A DNA stretch of 12,334 nucleotides, taken from Acidisphaera sp035272265 (GTDB taxonomy: Bacteria; Pseudomonadota; Alphaproteobacteria; Acetobacterales; Acetobacteraceae). The position numbers and the translations under genes were made by a program. The notes below the pieces were generated by a model that searched no databases, was not told where the DNA came from, and saw nothing but the letters and a program-made list of their open reading frames with translations. Shown one piece after another: positions 6,243 to 12,334 of this stretch (within the stretch, counting starts at the first letter, position 1; each line of letters starts with the position of its first letter). The DNA is taken from NCBI GenBank assembly GCA_035272265.1, contig DATEQV010000096.1, positions 1 to 12,334 of the forward strand, written 5' to 3'.

Positions 6243-8585
6243 TTAGGCCTCCACCTCCTCCTTCTCGCTCTCGCCTTCGTCCGGCTTCGGGAGCGCCGGA
6301 ACCGCGGCCTCGGTCAACTCGAAGTCCAGCTTGCCGTCCTTCAGCGTGACCTTCACGGCCCCGCCTTTGACCAGCTTGCCGAACAGCAGCTCCTCGGCGA
6401 GCGGCTTCTTGATGTGCTCCTGGATCACCCGGGCCAGCGGGCGGGCGCCATACAGCGGGTCGTAGCCGCGCTCGGCCAGCCACTCCTTTGCCGCACTGCT
6501 GAGCTCGATCGTCACGTTGCGGTCGGCCAGCTGCGCCTCGAGCTGCATGACGAACTTCTCGACCACCCGGCCGACGATCTCCGGCGTCAGGCCGGCGAAC
6601 GCGATGATCGCATCCAGACGGTTGCGGAACTCCGGGGTGAACAGGCGCTTGATCGCCTCCTCGTCCTCGCCCGCGCGGGTCTCGCGGCCGAAGCCGATCG
6701 CCGCCTTGGCGAGGTCCGACGCGCCCGCGTTGGTCGTCATGATCAGGATAACGTTACGGAAGTCCACCGTCTTGCCGTTGTGGTCGGTCAGCTTCCCATG
6801 GTCCATCACCTGCAACAGGATATTGAACAGGTCGGGATGCGCCTTCTCGATCTCGTCCAGCAGCAGCACCGCGTGCGGGTGCTGGTCGATGGCGTCCGTC
6901 AGCAATCCGCCCTGGTCGAAACCGACATACCCGGGCGGCGCGCCGATCAGCCGGCTGACCGAGTGCCGCTCCATGTATTCGCTCATGTCGAAGCGGATCA
7001 GCTCGATGCCCAGGGTCGCGGCGAGCTGGCGGGCGACCTCGGTCTTGCCGACGCCGGTCGGGCCGCTGAACAGGTAGTTGCCGATCGGCTTTTCCGGGTC
7101 GCGCAGGCCGGCACGGCTGAGCTTGATGGCTGCTGCCAGCGCCTCGATCGCGTTGTCCTGGCCGAACACCATGCTCTTCAGGTCGCGCTCGAGGTTCTTC
7201 AGCGTCTCCTTGTCGTCGGCCGAGACGCTCTTGGGCGGGATGCGCGCGATCTTGGCGACGATCTCCTCCACGTCGCGCAGGGTCACGGTCTTCCGCCGCT
7301 TGCCCTCGGGCAGCAGCATCCGCGAGGCGCCGACCTCGTCGATCACGTCGATCGCCTTGTCGGGCAGCTTGCGGTCGTTGATGTACTTGCTCGACAGCTC
7401 CACGGCGGCGCGGATTGCCTCGTCCGTGTAGCGGACCTTGTGGTGCTTCTCGTAGTTGCTCTTCAGGCCGCGCAGGATCTTTACCGCGTCCTCGACCGAC
7501 GGCTCGTTGACGTCGATCTTCTGGAACCGCCGCACCAGCGCGCGATCCTTTTCGAAGTAGTTGCGGAACTCCTTGTACGTGGTGCTGCCGATGCAGCGGA
7601 GCGTGCCGCTCGCCAGCGCCGGCTTGAGCAGGTTCGAGGCGTCCATCGCACCGCCGCTGGTGGCACCCGCGCCGATCACGGTGTGGATCTCGTCGATGAA
7701 CAGCACCGCGCCGGTCTGGTTCTCCAGCTCGGAGACGACCGCCTTCAGGCGCTCCTCGAAGTCGCCGCGATAGCGCGTGCCGGCCAGCAGCGCGCCCATG
7801 TCGAGCGCGTAGATGGTGGACTTCGCCAGCACCTCCGGCACGTCGCCCTCGACGATGCGCTTGGCGAGACCCTCGGCGATCGCGGTCTTGCCGACGCCGG
7901 GATCGCCCACATAGAGCGGGTTGTTCTTGGTGCGGCGGCACAGGATCTGGATGGTGCGCTCGATCTCCGGCTCGCGTCCGATCAGCGGGTCGATCTTGCC
8001 CGCCATCGCCTTCTTGTTGAGGTTCACGCAGTAGGTCGACAGCGCGTCCTGGTTGCGGCGCCCCGGCTTCTCCTCGCGGTCGTGCTCGTCCTTGCTCTCG
8101 CTGGAGCCGCTGCTGCCGGTGCCCTGCACCGGGCGCTGGGTCGAGCGGCCGGGCGCCTTGGCGATGCCATGCGAGATGAAATTCACCGCATCGAGACGGG
8201 TCATGTCCTGCAGCTGCAGGAAGTAGACGGCGTGGCTCTCGCGTTCGGAGAACAGGGCAACCAGCACGTTCGCCCCGGTCACCTCGTCGCGGCCGGAAGA
8301 CTGCACGTGGATGGCGGCCCGCTGCACCACGCGCTGGAAGCCGGCGGTCGGCTTGGGTTCGCCGGCGCGGTCGGTCGCCAGTCCGGCAAGGTCCTTGTCG
8401 AGGAACTCGCCGAGGTCGTGGCGCAGCCGATCGAGATCGACGCCGCAGGCGCGCAGCACGGTGGCGGCGTCCGCGTCGTCGGTCAGGCCAAGCAGGAGGT
8501 GTTCGAGGGTCGCGTATTCGTGGCGCCGCTCCGAAGCGAAGGAGAGGGCGCGGTGGAGCGTCTGCTCGAGGTTTCTGGACAGCAT
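6243..8585 (-). CDS. clpA: ClpA, ATP-dependent unfoldase of the ClpAP protease
   Basis: ClpA hexamers unfold substrates and feed them into the ClpP peptidase in the cytoplasm. The 780-residue product is full length. Residues 1-140 form the Clp N-domain (YATLEHLLLGL), which docks ClpS. A charged linker runs to about 185. The first AAA+ module has Walker A GDPGVGKT (227-234) and Walker B LFIDEI (295-300). The second has GPTGVGKT (508-515) and LLLDEI (574-579), with PPGYVGFDQGG in its pore loop. IGF at 630-632 is the ClpP-docking loop, which separates ClpA from ClpB, as does the absence of a long middle coiled coil. The tail is acidic (EGESEKEEVEA). clpS lies 65 bases upstream in the same direction, so adaptor and unfoldase are probably cotranscribed. 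AGGAG (8602-8598) is 12 bases from the ATG, a long spacing. Confidence 0.97.
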   Translation of the reverse strand: MLSRNLEQTLHRALSFASERRHEYATLEHLLLGLTDDADAATVLRACGVDLDRLRHDLGEFLDKDLAGLATDRAGEPKPTAGFQRVVQRAAIHVQSSGRDEVTGANVLVALFSERESHAVYFLQLQDMTRLDAVNFISHGIAKAPGRSTQRPVQGTGSSGSSESKDEHDREEKPGRRNQDALSTYCVNLNKKAMAGKIDPLIGREPEIERTIQILCRRTKNNPLYVGDPGVGKTAIAEGLAKRIVEGDVPEVLAKSTIYALDMGALLAGTRYRGDFEERLKAVVSELENQTGAVLFIDEIHTVIGAGATSGGAMDASNLLKPALASGTLRCIGSTTYKEFRNYFEKDRALVRRFQKIDVNEPSVEDAVKILRGLKSNYEKHHKVRYTDEAIRAAVELSSKYINDRKLPDKAIDVIDEVGASRMLLPEGKRRKTVTLRDVEEIVAKIARIPPKSVSADDKETLKNLERDLKSMVFGQDNAIEALAAAIKLSRAGLRDPEKPIGNYLFSGPTGVGKTEVARQLAATLGIELIRFDMSEYMERHSVSRLIGAPPGYVGFDQGGLLTDAIDQHPHAVLLLDEIEKAHPDLFNILLQVMDHGKLTDHNGKTVDFRNVILIMTTNAGASDLAKAAIGFGRETRAGEDEEAIKRLFTPEFRNRLDAIIAFAGLTPEIVGRVVEKFVMQLEAQLADRNVTIELSSAAKEWLAERGYDPLYGARPLARVIQEHIKKPLAEELLFGKLVKGGAVKVTLKDGKLDFELTEAAVPALPKPDEGESEKEEVEA

Positions 8586-8620
8586 GGTTTCAGGACGCTC
8601 CTACAAGTCGCCGCCACCCA

Positions 8621-8647
8621 GCAACCCCGCCGCAAGGCCAGGGTTGC
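8621..8647 (-). repeat. Perfect 7-bp inverted repeat between clpS and clpA
   Basis: GCAACCC (8621-8627) and GGGTTGC (8641-8647) are perfect reverse complements around a 13-base loop. In the clpS-clpA transcript they would form a hairpin beginning 4 bases after the clpS stop. No T run follows, so it is not an ordinary intrinsic terminator. It could be a processing or stability element that sets the adaptor-to-unfoldase ratio. Confidence 0.45.
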
Positions 8648-8650
8648 AGG

Positions 8651-8977
8651 TCATTCTTTCTCGATGGTGCACTGGAGCGGGTGCTGGTTCTGCCGCGCCA
8701 AGTCCATCACCTGCGTGACTTTTGTCTCCGCTACCTCGTACGTATAGACGCCGCAGACGCCGACCCCGCGACGATGGACGTGCAACATAATGCGGGTCGC
8801 CTCTTCGCGCGTCTTCTGGAAAAACCGCTCGAGAACATGAACGACGAACTCCATCGGCGTATAGTCGTCGTTCAGCATCAGGACCTTGTACATCGCGGGT
8901 TTGCGCGTCTTCGGACGCGTCTTGACCACGACACCGGTATTCGGCCCCTCGATGTTGCGCTTATCTGTGTCGCTCAT
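8651..8977 (-). CDS. clpS: ClpS, N-degron adaptor for ClpAP
   Basis: ClpS binds N-terminal destabilising residues and delivers those substrates to ClpA. The 108-residue product has the usual flexible N-terminus (about 1-25) and a compact core from KPAMYKVLMLNDDYTPMEFVV onward. Residues expected to line the N-degron pocket are present: N36, D37, D38, T40, M42, M64 and H68, in NDDYTPM and IMLHVH. I chose the ATG at 8977. The frame stays open upstream to 9049, but the extra 24 residues look unlike ClpS, and the normal family length begins here. A purine-rich AGCGGGG stretch precedes the ATG. It is the first gene of the clpS-clpA unit. The N36-D37-D38 run is a typical ClpS pocket rather than a divergent one. 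Confidence 0.96.
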   Translation of the reverse strand: MSDTDKRNIEGPNTGVVVKTRPKTRKPAMYKVLMLNDDYTPMEFVVHVLERFFQKTREEATRIMLHVHRRGVGVCGVYTYEVAETKVTQVMDLARQNQHPLQCTIEKE

Positions 8978-9096
8978 GCCCCGCTGTCCAGGCAGCCCGC
9001 CATCGTAACCCCGAGCCCCCTCAGAGTCGGAGCATATCGGATGGGCCAACGCCGATAAAAGAGCGTTGCGCGGTCCACGCTCAATCGTAAACGCAA

Positions 9097-9127
9097 GAAG
9101 GCCCGGAGGGATCGCCTCCGGGCCTTC
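9097..9127 (-). terminator. Terminator-like hairpin downstream of the phasin gene
   Basis: A 13-bp perfect stem (9097-9109 with 9115-9127) closes a 5-base loop, giving a very stable GC-rich hairpin. It begins 44 bases beyond the phasin stop. On the minus strand the stem is followed by TTGCGTTT, a broken rather than continuous T tract. No gene ends here on the plus strand, so the phasin transcript is the natural client; it would also insulate clpS from read-through. Confidence 0.75.
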
Positions 9128-9170
9128 CGATCTTCGCGCGCCAGCCGAAATGCGGGCGCCGGTACGGCGT

Positions 9171-9716
9171 TCAGGCAGTCTTGCTGCTGAAGTTCTCCAC
9201 CGCGAGCGTCACGCGGGCGGTCAGCGGCGCGATCGCCTGCTCGGCGAGCTTGAACGACGCGTCGGTCAGCTTGCCGGTATCGGCCATCGCCTTCTCCATC
9301 GAGGAGCGGGCGAACGTCGTCTGCAGGTCGATGGCCTCCTTGACCGACTTGACCGAGCCCAGCGCCTTGAAAGTCGCCATGCTCTCCTCGAAGCGGGCCT
9401 GCGCCGTCGCCGCGACCTGCTTGCCGAGGTCCTGCATCCCGGTCGCCAGGATCTGCCCGGACTTGATCAGCGCCTCCAGGTTGCCCTGGTTGAACGACAC
9501 GAACTCTTCCGCCGTCTTCATTGCCTTCTCCATGCTTTCAGTCACCCGAGTCTGACCCTTTTCCGCTGCGTTGCTGACAACGACCGCGGCCTGCTTGACG
9601 GCGGCGCTCGCCGCCTCCCCACCCCGTTTGACAACGGAGGTGACCTTCTCGGCCGTTTCCTGACCGGCCTCAACGGCCTGCTCGGTTGCGTCCGTCGCCT
9701 TCGATTTCCCGCTCAT
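9171..9716 (-). CDS. Phasin family protein (polyhydroxyalkanoate granule-associated)
   Basis: Phasins coat polyhydroxyalkanoate granules and control their number and size. The 181-residue product is alanine-, lysine- and glutamate-rich and almost entirely helical. The phasin core lies at about residues 65-165 (EEFVSFNQGNLEALIKSGQI, then helices through QARFEESMATFKALGSVKS and LQTTFARSSMEKAM). The N-terminal 50 residues form an amphipathic, alanine-rich region. There is no signal peptide. The start at 9716 is set by AAGGAG 4 bases upstream; the frame continues upstream but without a ribosome site. It has its own terminator and a palindrome-rich upstream region. No polyhydroxyalkanoate synthase or regulator gene is in the window, so the granule role rests on family resemblance. 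Confidence 0.9.
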   Translation of the reverse strand: MSGKSKATDATEQAVEAGQETAEKVTSVVKRGGEAASAAVKQAAVVVSNAAEKGQTRVTESMEKAMKTAEEFVSFNQGNLEALIKSGQILATGMQDLGKQVAATAQARFEESMATFKALGSVKSVKEAIDLQTTFARSSMEKAMADTGKLTDASFKLAEQAIAPLTARVTLAVENFSSKTA

Positions 9717-9775
9717 GGCACTCCTTGCCCCAACTCGATGCGGTCGCTTGGTCACCCTGTCCACTCCGGCTATGC

Positions 9776-9784
9776 TGCGCCGCA
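9776..9784. promoter_or_regulatory. Second TGC-N3-GCA palindrome upstream of the phasin gene
   Basis: TGCGCCGCA lies 60 bases before the phasin ATG inside a longer imperfect palindrome (9772-9790, ATG...CAT). Its TGC-N3-GCA core matches that of the stronger palindrome centred 56 bases further upstream. This pairing suggests two operator sites for one dimeric regulator, possibly PhaR. Confidence 0.4.
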
Positions 9785-9825
9785 CAACATGGAGGTACTG
9801 GTAAGTTTCATGGCGCGCAAGTGAA

Positions 9826-9846
9826 TTTTTGTGCAGCGCACAAAAA
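9826..9846. promoter_or_regulatory. Perfect 9-bp-arm palindrome upstream of the phasin gene (putative PhaR-type operator)
   Basis: TTTTTGTGC (9826-9834) and GCACAAAAA (9838-9846) are perfect arms around AGC, a 21-base palindrome with core TGC-AGC-GCA. The T-rich arm comes first and the A-rich arm last on both strands, so it is not terminator-shaped and reads better as a protein-binding site. PhaR, the regulator of phasin genes in Alphaproteobacteria, is described as binding TGC-rich dyads, and this one lies 110 bases before the phasin ATG in the divergent intergenic region. It could instead serve the carboxypeptidase gene. Confidence 0.5.
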
Positions 9847-9870
9847 GTTCGCCTTCGCCCAGAATGCCTC

Positions 9871-9899
9871 CTTCTTTAAGAAGCAGCTTCTAAGCGCTT
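9871..9899. repeat. Cluster of three short palindromes upstream of the carboxypeptidase gene
   Basis: In 29 bases there are CTTCTT-T-AAGAAG (9871-9883), AAGC-A-GCTT (9881-9889) and AAGCGCTT (9892-9899), in one of the most AT-rich stretches of the window. The cluster lies about 90 bases before the carboxypeptidase ATG. It may be an operator region; no regulator can be named. A weaker AGACAG/CTGTCT dyad (9932-9937, 9948-9953) follows. Confidence 0.3.
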
Positions 9900-9988
9900 C
9901 AAATCACTCCGGAATGCGAACCCTTTGGCATAGACAGGCGCGGCCGTCTGTCTCTACTGTCCCGCCCGCGGCCGAGCAGGAGCAGACG

Positions 9989-11134
9989 ATGGCACGGAAC
10001 AGCTGGCGAGGCGTCGCCGCTGCGATTTTCCTGGGTTTTTCAGGCGTCCTGGTTGCGGCAACCGTAGCCTCGGCACCCGCCATGGCGCAGATCGGCTCGG
10101 ATCGCTACGCATCGATCGTCATGGACGCCGGCACCGGCGCGGTGCTGTCAGCCGCAAACGCCGACGAGCCGCGCTACCCGGCAAGCCTGACCAAGCTGAT
10201 GACGCTCTATCTGACGTTCGAGGCGGTCCGCGACCACCGGATCGCGCTGACCGACCTCGTGCCGGTATCCGCCCATGCCGCATCGATGTCGCCCACCAAG
10301 CTCGGGCTGCTGCCCGGCATGCGGCTGACGGTGGAGGAGGCGGTCCTCGGCCTGGTGACCAAATCGGCCAACGACGCAGCCTCGGCGCTCGGCGAACTCC
10401 TCGGCGGCGACGAGGACCGGTTCGCCGAGATGATGACGCTGCGGGCACGCTCCCTCGGCATGACGCACACGGTGTTCCGCAACGCCTCGGGCCTGCCCGA
10501 TCCCGACATGGTGTCGACGGCCCGCGACCTCGCCCTGCTGGCGCGCCACCTGATCAACGATTTTCCCAATGACTACGGCTATTTCAGCACGCCCGGCTTC
10601 ACCTGGCACGGGCGGCTGATCCGCAACCACGACCACATGCTGCAGACCTATCCGGGAGCGGACGGGCTGAAGACCGGCTACACCCAGGCGGCCGGCTGCA
10701 ACCTCGTCACCAGCGCCCAGCGCGACGGGGTGCGGCTGATCGGGGTGGTCCTCGGCGCCCAGACGGGCGTCGAGCGCGACATCCACATGGCCCAGTTGCT
10801 CGACGCCGGGTTCGAGCACGAGGGCGTCCCCTCGATCCAGCGCGAGCCGGTGATGACCGCGCGCCTGCCGACGATCATCGGGTCGGCCCAGGCCGCGCCG
10901 GTCTCGGCGCGGACGAGCCCGAGAATCGTCCGGCACATCCCAGCCGCCACGGTCGCGGCGCGACCCGTCGTCGTGCACCACCTCGCGGAACCGGTCCCCG
11001 CCCACGCCCTCCATCCGCGGCCGGTGCCGCCGCAGGACCGGGTTTCCCTGCTGCCGCGTCACCTGATCGACGGCCACCGCCTGCCGTCCGCCCCGGTCAT
11101 CCAGGTTGGCGCGCTGCATACGCCCGCGGGATAA
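9989..11134 (+). CDS. Periplasmic D-alanyl-D-alanine carboxypeptidase (PBP5/DacA-like, peptidase S11)
   Basis: This penicillin-binding protein trims the terminal D-alanine from peptidoglycan pentapeptides in the periplasm. The 381-residue precursor starts with a signal peptide (basic MARNSWR, then a hydrophobic run) with a likely cut after APAMA (residue 33). All three catalytic motifs are present: S66-x2-K69 (SLTK), S126-x-N128 (SAN) and K228-T229-G230. FRNASGLPDP is also typical of the family. The catalytic domain ends near residue 275. The last 100 residues are a proline-, arginine- and histidine-rich tail, not a clear PBP5 C-terminal domain. The final IQVGALHTPAG resembles the opening strand of a SPOR domain, but the frame stops there. 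The ATG is set by AGGAG (9978-9982), 6 bases upstream; an open frame further upstream lacks such a site. Methionine aminopeptidase follows 105 bases later. Confidence 0.93.
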   Translation: MARNSWRGVAAAIFLGFSGVLVAATVASAPAMAQIGSDRYASIVMDAGTGAVLSAANADEPRYPASLTKLMTLYLTFEAVRDHRIALTDLVPVSAHAASMSPTKLGLLPGMRLTVEEAVLGLVTKSANDAASALGELLGGDEDRFAEMMTLRARSLGMTHTVFRNASGLPDPDMVSTARDLALLARHLINDFPNDYGYFSTPGFTWHGRLIRNHDHMLQTYPGADGLKTGYTQAAGCNLVTSAQRDGVRLIGVVLGAQTGVERDIHMAQLLDAGFEHEGVPSIQREPVMTARLPTIIGSAQAAPVSARTSPRIVRHIPAATVAARPVVVHHLAEPVPAHALHPRPVPPQDRVSLLPRHLIDGHRLPSAPVIQVGALHTPAG

Positions 11135-11239
11135 GGCGTCGCGCCTGCCCCGCGACGGTGCCCCGCGACAGGGGCATTACCGCGGCCTTGCAGCGCCCGA
11201 ACCGCCTGCGCATGTTTGCGCCATTCGCGGAGTGACGAG

Positions 11240-12046
11240 ATGGACGGTGGCGCCGACGCCCGGCGGATCACGATCTATGCGCCGGAGGACTTCGTCGGCA
11301 TGCGCGCGGCGGGACGTCTGGCGGCACAAACGCTGGACATGATCACGCCGCACGTGCGCCCGGGTGTCACGACTGGCCGCCTCGATCAGTTGTGCCACGA
11401 CTTCATCCTCGCCCACGGCGCCACGCCCGCGCCGCTGAATTATCGCGGCTATCCGAAGTCGATCTGCACCTCGATCAACCACGTCGTCTGCCACGGTATC
11501 CCCGGCGAGCGGCGGCTGGACGAGGGCGACATCCTCAATATCGACGTCACCGTGGTGCTCGACGGGTGGCACGGCGACAGCAGCCGCATGTACGTCGCCG
11601 GCACCGCTTCGACCCGCGCCCGCAACCTGCTCGACGTGACCTACGAGGCGCTGATGCGCGGCGTGCGGGCGATCCGCCCGGGCGCGACGCTGGGCGACAT
11701 CGGCTACGCGATCCAGAGCTTCGTCGAGAGCCGGCGCTTCTCCGTGGTGCGCGATTTCTGCGGCCATGGCATCGGGCGCCGATTCCACGAGGCGCCGAAC
11801 ATCCTGCATTTCGGCAAGCCGGGCGAAGGCCCCGCGGTGCGGCCCGGCATGTTCTTCACCGTCGAGCCGATGGTGAACGCCGGCCGGCCGGAGGTGAAGG
11901 TGCTGGACGACGGCTGGACGGCGGTCACGCGCGACCGCTCGTTGTCCGCCCAGTTCGAGCACATGGTCGGCGTGACCGACACGGGCTGCGAGATCTTCAC
12001 CCTCTCCCCCGCCGGCTACGAGAAGCCGCCTTACCTGCCCACCTGA
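11240..12046 (+). CDS. map: Type I methionine aminopeptidase
   Basis: This enzyme removes the initiator methionine from nascent proteins whose second residue is small. The 268-residue product is the compact type I form without the type II insert. All five metal ligands are visible: D102 and D113 (NIDVTVVLDGWHGD), H176 (CGHGIGRRFHE), E209 (TVEPM) and E240 (QFEHM). H85 (VVCHGIP) and H183 are the usual substrate-side histidines. I chose the ATG at 11240, preceded by GGAG with 7 bases spacing; a TTG at 11216 would add 8 unlikely residues. It probably shares a transcript with the carboxypeptidase gene, since the 105-base gap holds no clear terminator or promoter. Downstream lies the intron-bearing right edge. 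Confidence 0.97.
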   Translation: MDGGADARRITIYAPEDFVGMRAAGRLAAQTLDMITPHVRPGVTTGRLDQLCHDFILAHGATPAPLNYRGYPKSICTSINHVVCHGIPGERRLDEGDILNIDVTVVLDGWHGDSSRMYVAGTASTRARNLLDVTYEALMRGVRAIRPGATLGDIGYAIQSFVESRRFSVVRDFCGHGIGRRFHEAPNILHFGKPGEGPAVRPGMFFTVEPMVNAGRPEVKVLDDGWTAVTRDRSLSAQFEHMVGVTDTGCEIFTLSPAGYEKPPYLPT

Positions 12047-12200
12047 TTCGGGTTCCGCCTGATCCAGCTCGACGTGGCCGGCCCGGCGTGGCAACGTATG
12101 GTTGTATGTCGCGCAGGTCGGTTCGATCGAACGGTTTAGCGGAGGCGGTCGATCTATTCGCCCCGTCCAATGCCGCGCCCGTCGCGCTGAACGCCGCGCT

Positions 12201-12257
12201 GCCGAGTAGGTGGGGACGTTGCCGCCCCCACCCCTCACAGACCCGGACGTGCGGATT
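12201..12257 (-). mobile_element. Truncated group II intron 3' end (outer copy: half of domain V plus domain VI)
   Basis: Reading leftward, 12255-12240 (TCCGCACGTCCGGGTC) has the sequence and 16-nt length of the 3' strand of a group II domain V, including the 2-nt bulge position. Its 5' strand is missing. CTGTGAGG follows, then a 9-bp domain VI hairpin (12232-12224 with 12217-12209), then TACTCGGC, the usual tail holding a branch-point adenosine. Sequence beyond 12200 diverges and is taken as flanking exon. The missing half is replaced by the end of the other intron copy. Confidence 0.7.
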
Positions 12258-12334
12258 TGCCGAGTCGGCCCGGGGAGTTTCACCCCGAGCCGCTCACAGA
12301 TCCGGACATGAACCTCTCGATTCATCCGGCTCGT
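12258..12334 (-). mobile_element. 3' end of a group II intron (domains V and VI), continuing past the right edge
   Basis: Reading leftward, 12332-12299 is a canonical 34-nt domain V: an 8-nt basal stem beginning GAGCC with the catalytic AGC triad at positions 2-4, a 6-bp distal stem, a GAGA tetraloop (12318-12315) and a 2-nt UG bulge on the 3' strand. CTGTGAG follows, then a 10-bp domain VI stem (12292-12283 with 12275-12266, 7-base loop), then an ACTCGGC tail with a candidate branch-point adenosine. The body, domains I-IV and any reverse transcriptase/maturase gene would lie beyond 12334. The element is antisense to map. The strand and the 3' end are clear; the intron class is not. Confidence 0.8.

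Larger units (their letters stand above)
12106..12334 (+). other. Possible reading frame interrupted by the antisense intron
   Basis: From ATG 12106 the frame is open to the window edge. Only the first 31-32 codons precede the intron boundary near 12200; they read MSRRSVRSNGLAEAVDLF and continue in proline- and alanine-rich sequence. The rest is translation through intron RNA-structure sequence and should not be read as protein. I recognise no family. No ribosome site precedes the ATG. It could be the 5' end of a gene split by the intron, or noncoding. Confidence 0.25.

Noticed and set aside
6414..8747. 777-codon plus-strand open frame covering clpA
   Set aside because: It is antisense to an unmistakable clpA. 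Its product is leucine/alanine/arginine-rich low-complexity sequence with no motif, a product of high GC at third codon positions.
8978..9049. N-terminal extension of ClpS by 24 residues
   Set aside because: The extra residues are not ClpS-like, and the ATG at 8977 gives the usual family length.
9047..9068. CAACGC/GCGTTG dyad upstream of clpS, as an operator or heat-shock element
   Set aside because: Only 6 bp with a 10-base spacer, and no sigma-32 or CIRCE pattern nearby; too weak to call.
9686..9988. Upstream extension of the carboxypeptidase frame
   Set aside because: It would bury the signal peptide 101 residues into the protein, and it overlaps the phasin start; the ATG at 9989 has a good ribosome site.
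12200..12310. Tandem repeat read as a CRISPR-like or attC array
   Set aside because: There are only two units about 58 bases apart, and the similarity is explained by the shared domain V-VI structure of group II introns; the stems differ in sequence but pair internally.
11177..12325. 382-codon minus-strand frame across the right edge
   Set aside because: Its N-terminal part is translation of group II intron domain V-VI RNA sequence, and the remainder is antisense to map.

Overview
The window looks like a chromosomal segment of a GC-rich alphaproteobacterium. The gene set and the glyA-nrdR-ribD order fit Rhodospirillales, perhaps Acetobacteraceae, but that placement is a judgement from protein style, not a search. 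Almost all of it is conserved housekeeping sequence. Coding density is high, and long antisense frames shadow the real genes, as expected at this GC content.

Layout: positions 1-1974 hold a leftward operon: glyA (serine hydroxymethyltransferase), nrdR (ribonucleotide reductase repressor) and the first 69 codons of ribD (riboflavin synthesis, running off the left edge). A leftward cysteine-cluster protein (2068-2436) follows and diverges from rightward hemB (2541-3533). hemB converges on a large leftward family-4-type glycosyltransferase (3567-6050). Leftward clpS-clpA (8977-6243) encode the N-degron adaptor and the unfoldase of the ClpAP protease. A leftward phasin (9171-9716) with its own terminator diverges across a 272-base regulatory region from a rightward D-alanyl-D-alanine carboxypeptidase (9989-11134). 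Type I methionine aminopeptidase (11240-12046) follows.

The right edge is different. On the minus strand, 12200-12334 carries the 3' end of a group II intron: a canonical 34-nt domain V plus a domain VI hairpin. It abuts a second, truncated copy that keeps only the 3' half of its domain V and its own domain VI. This looks like one group II intron inserted into domain V of another. It lies antisense to a possible interrupted reading frame starting at 12106.

Functionally the region mixes one-carbon/serine metabolism, deoxynucleotide control, flavin and tetrapyrrole synthesis, protein quality control, polyhydroxyalkanoate granule biology and wall maturation. These genes are neighbours more than a pathway. 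I see no CRISPR array, rRNA, tRNA, toxin-antitoxin pair or defence system. The best leads are the nested intron ends and two TGC-N3-GCA palindromes upstream of the phasin gene.
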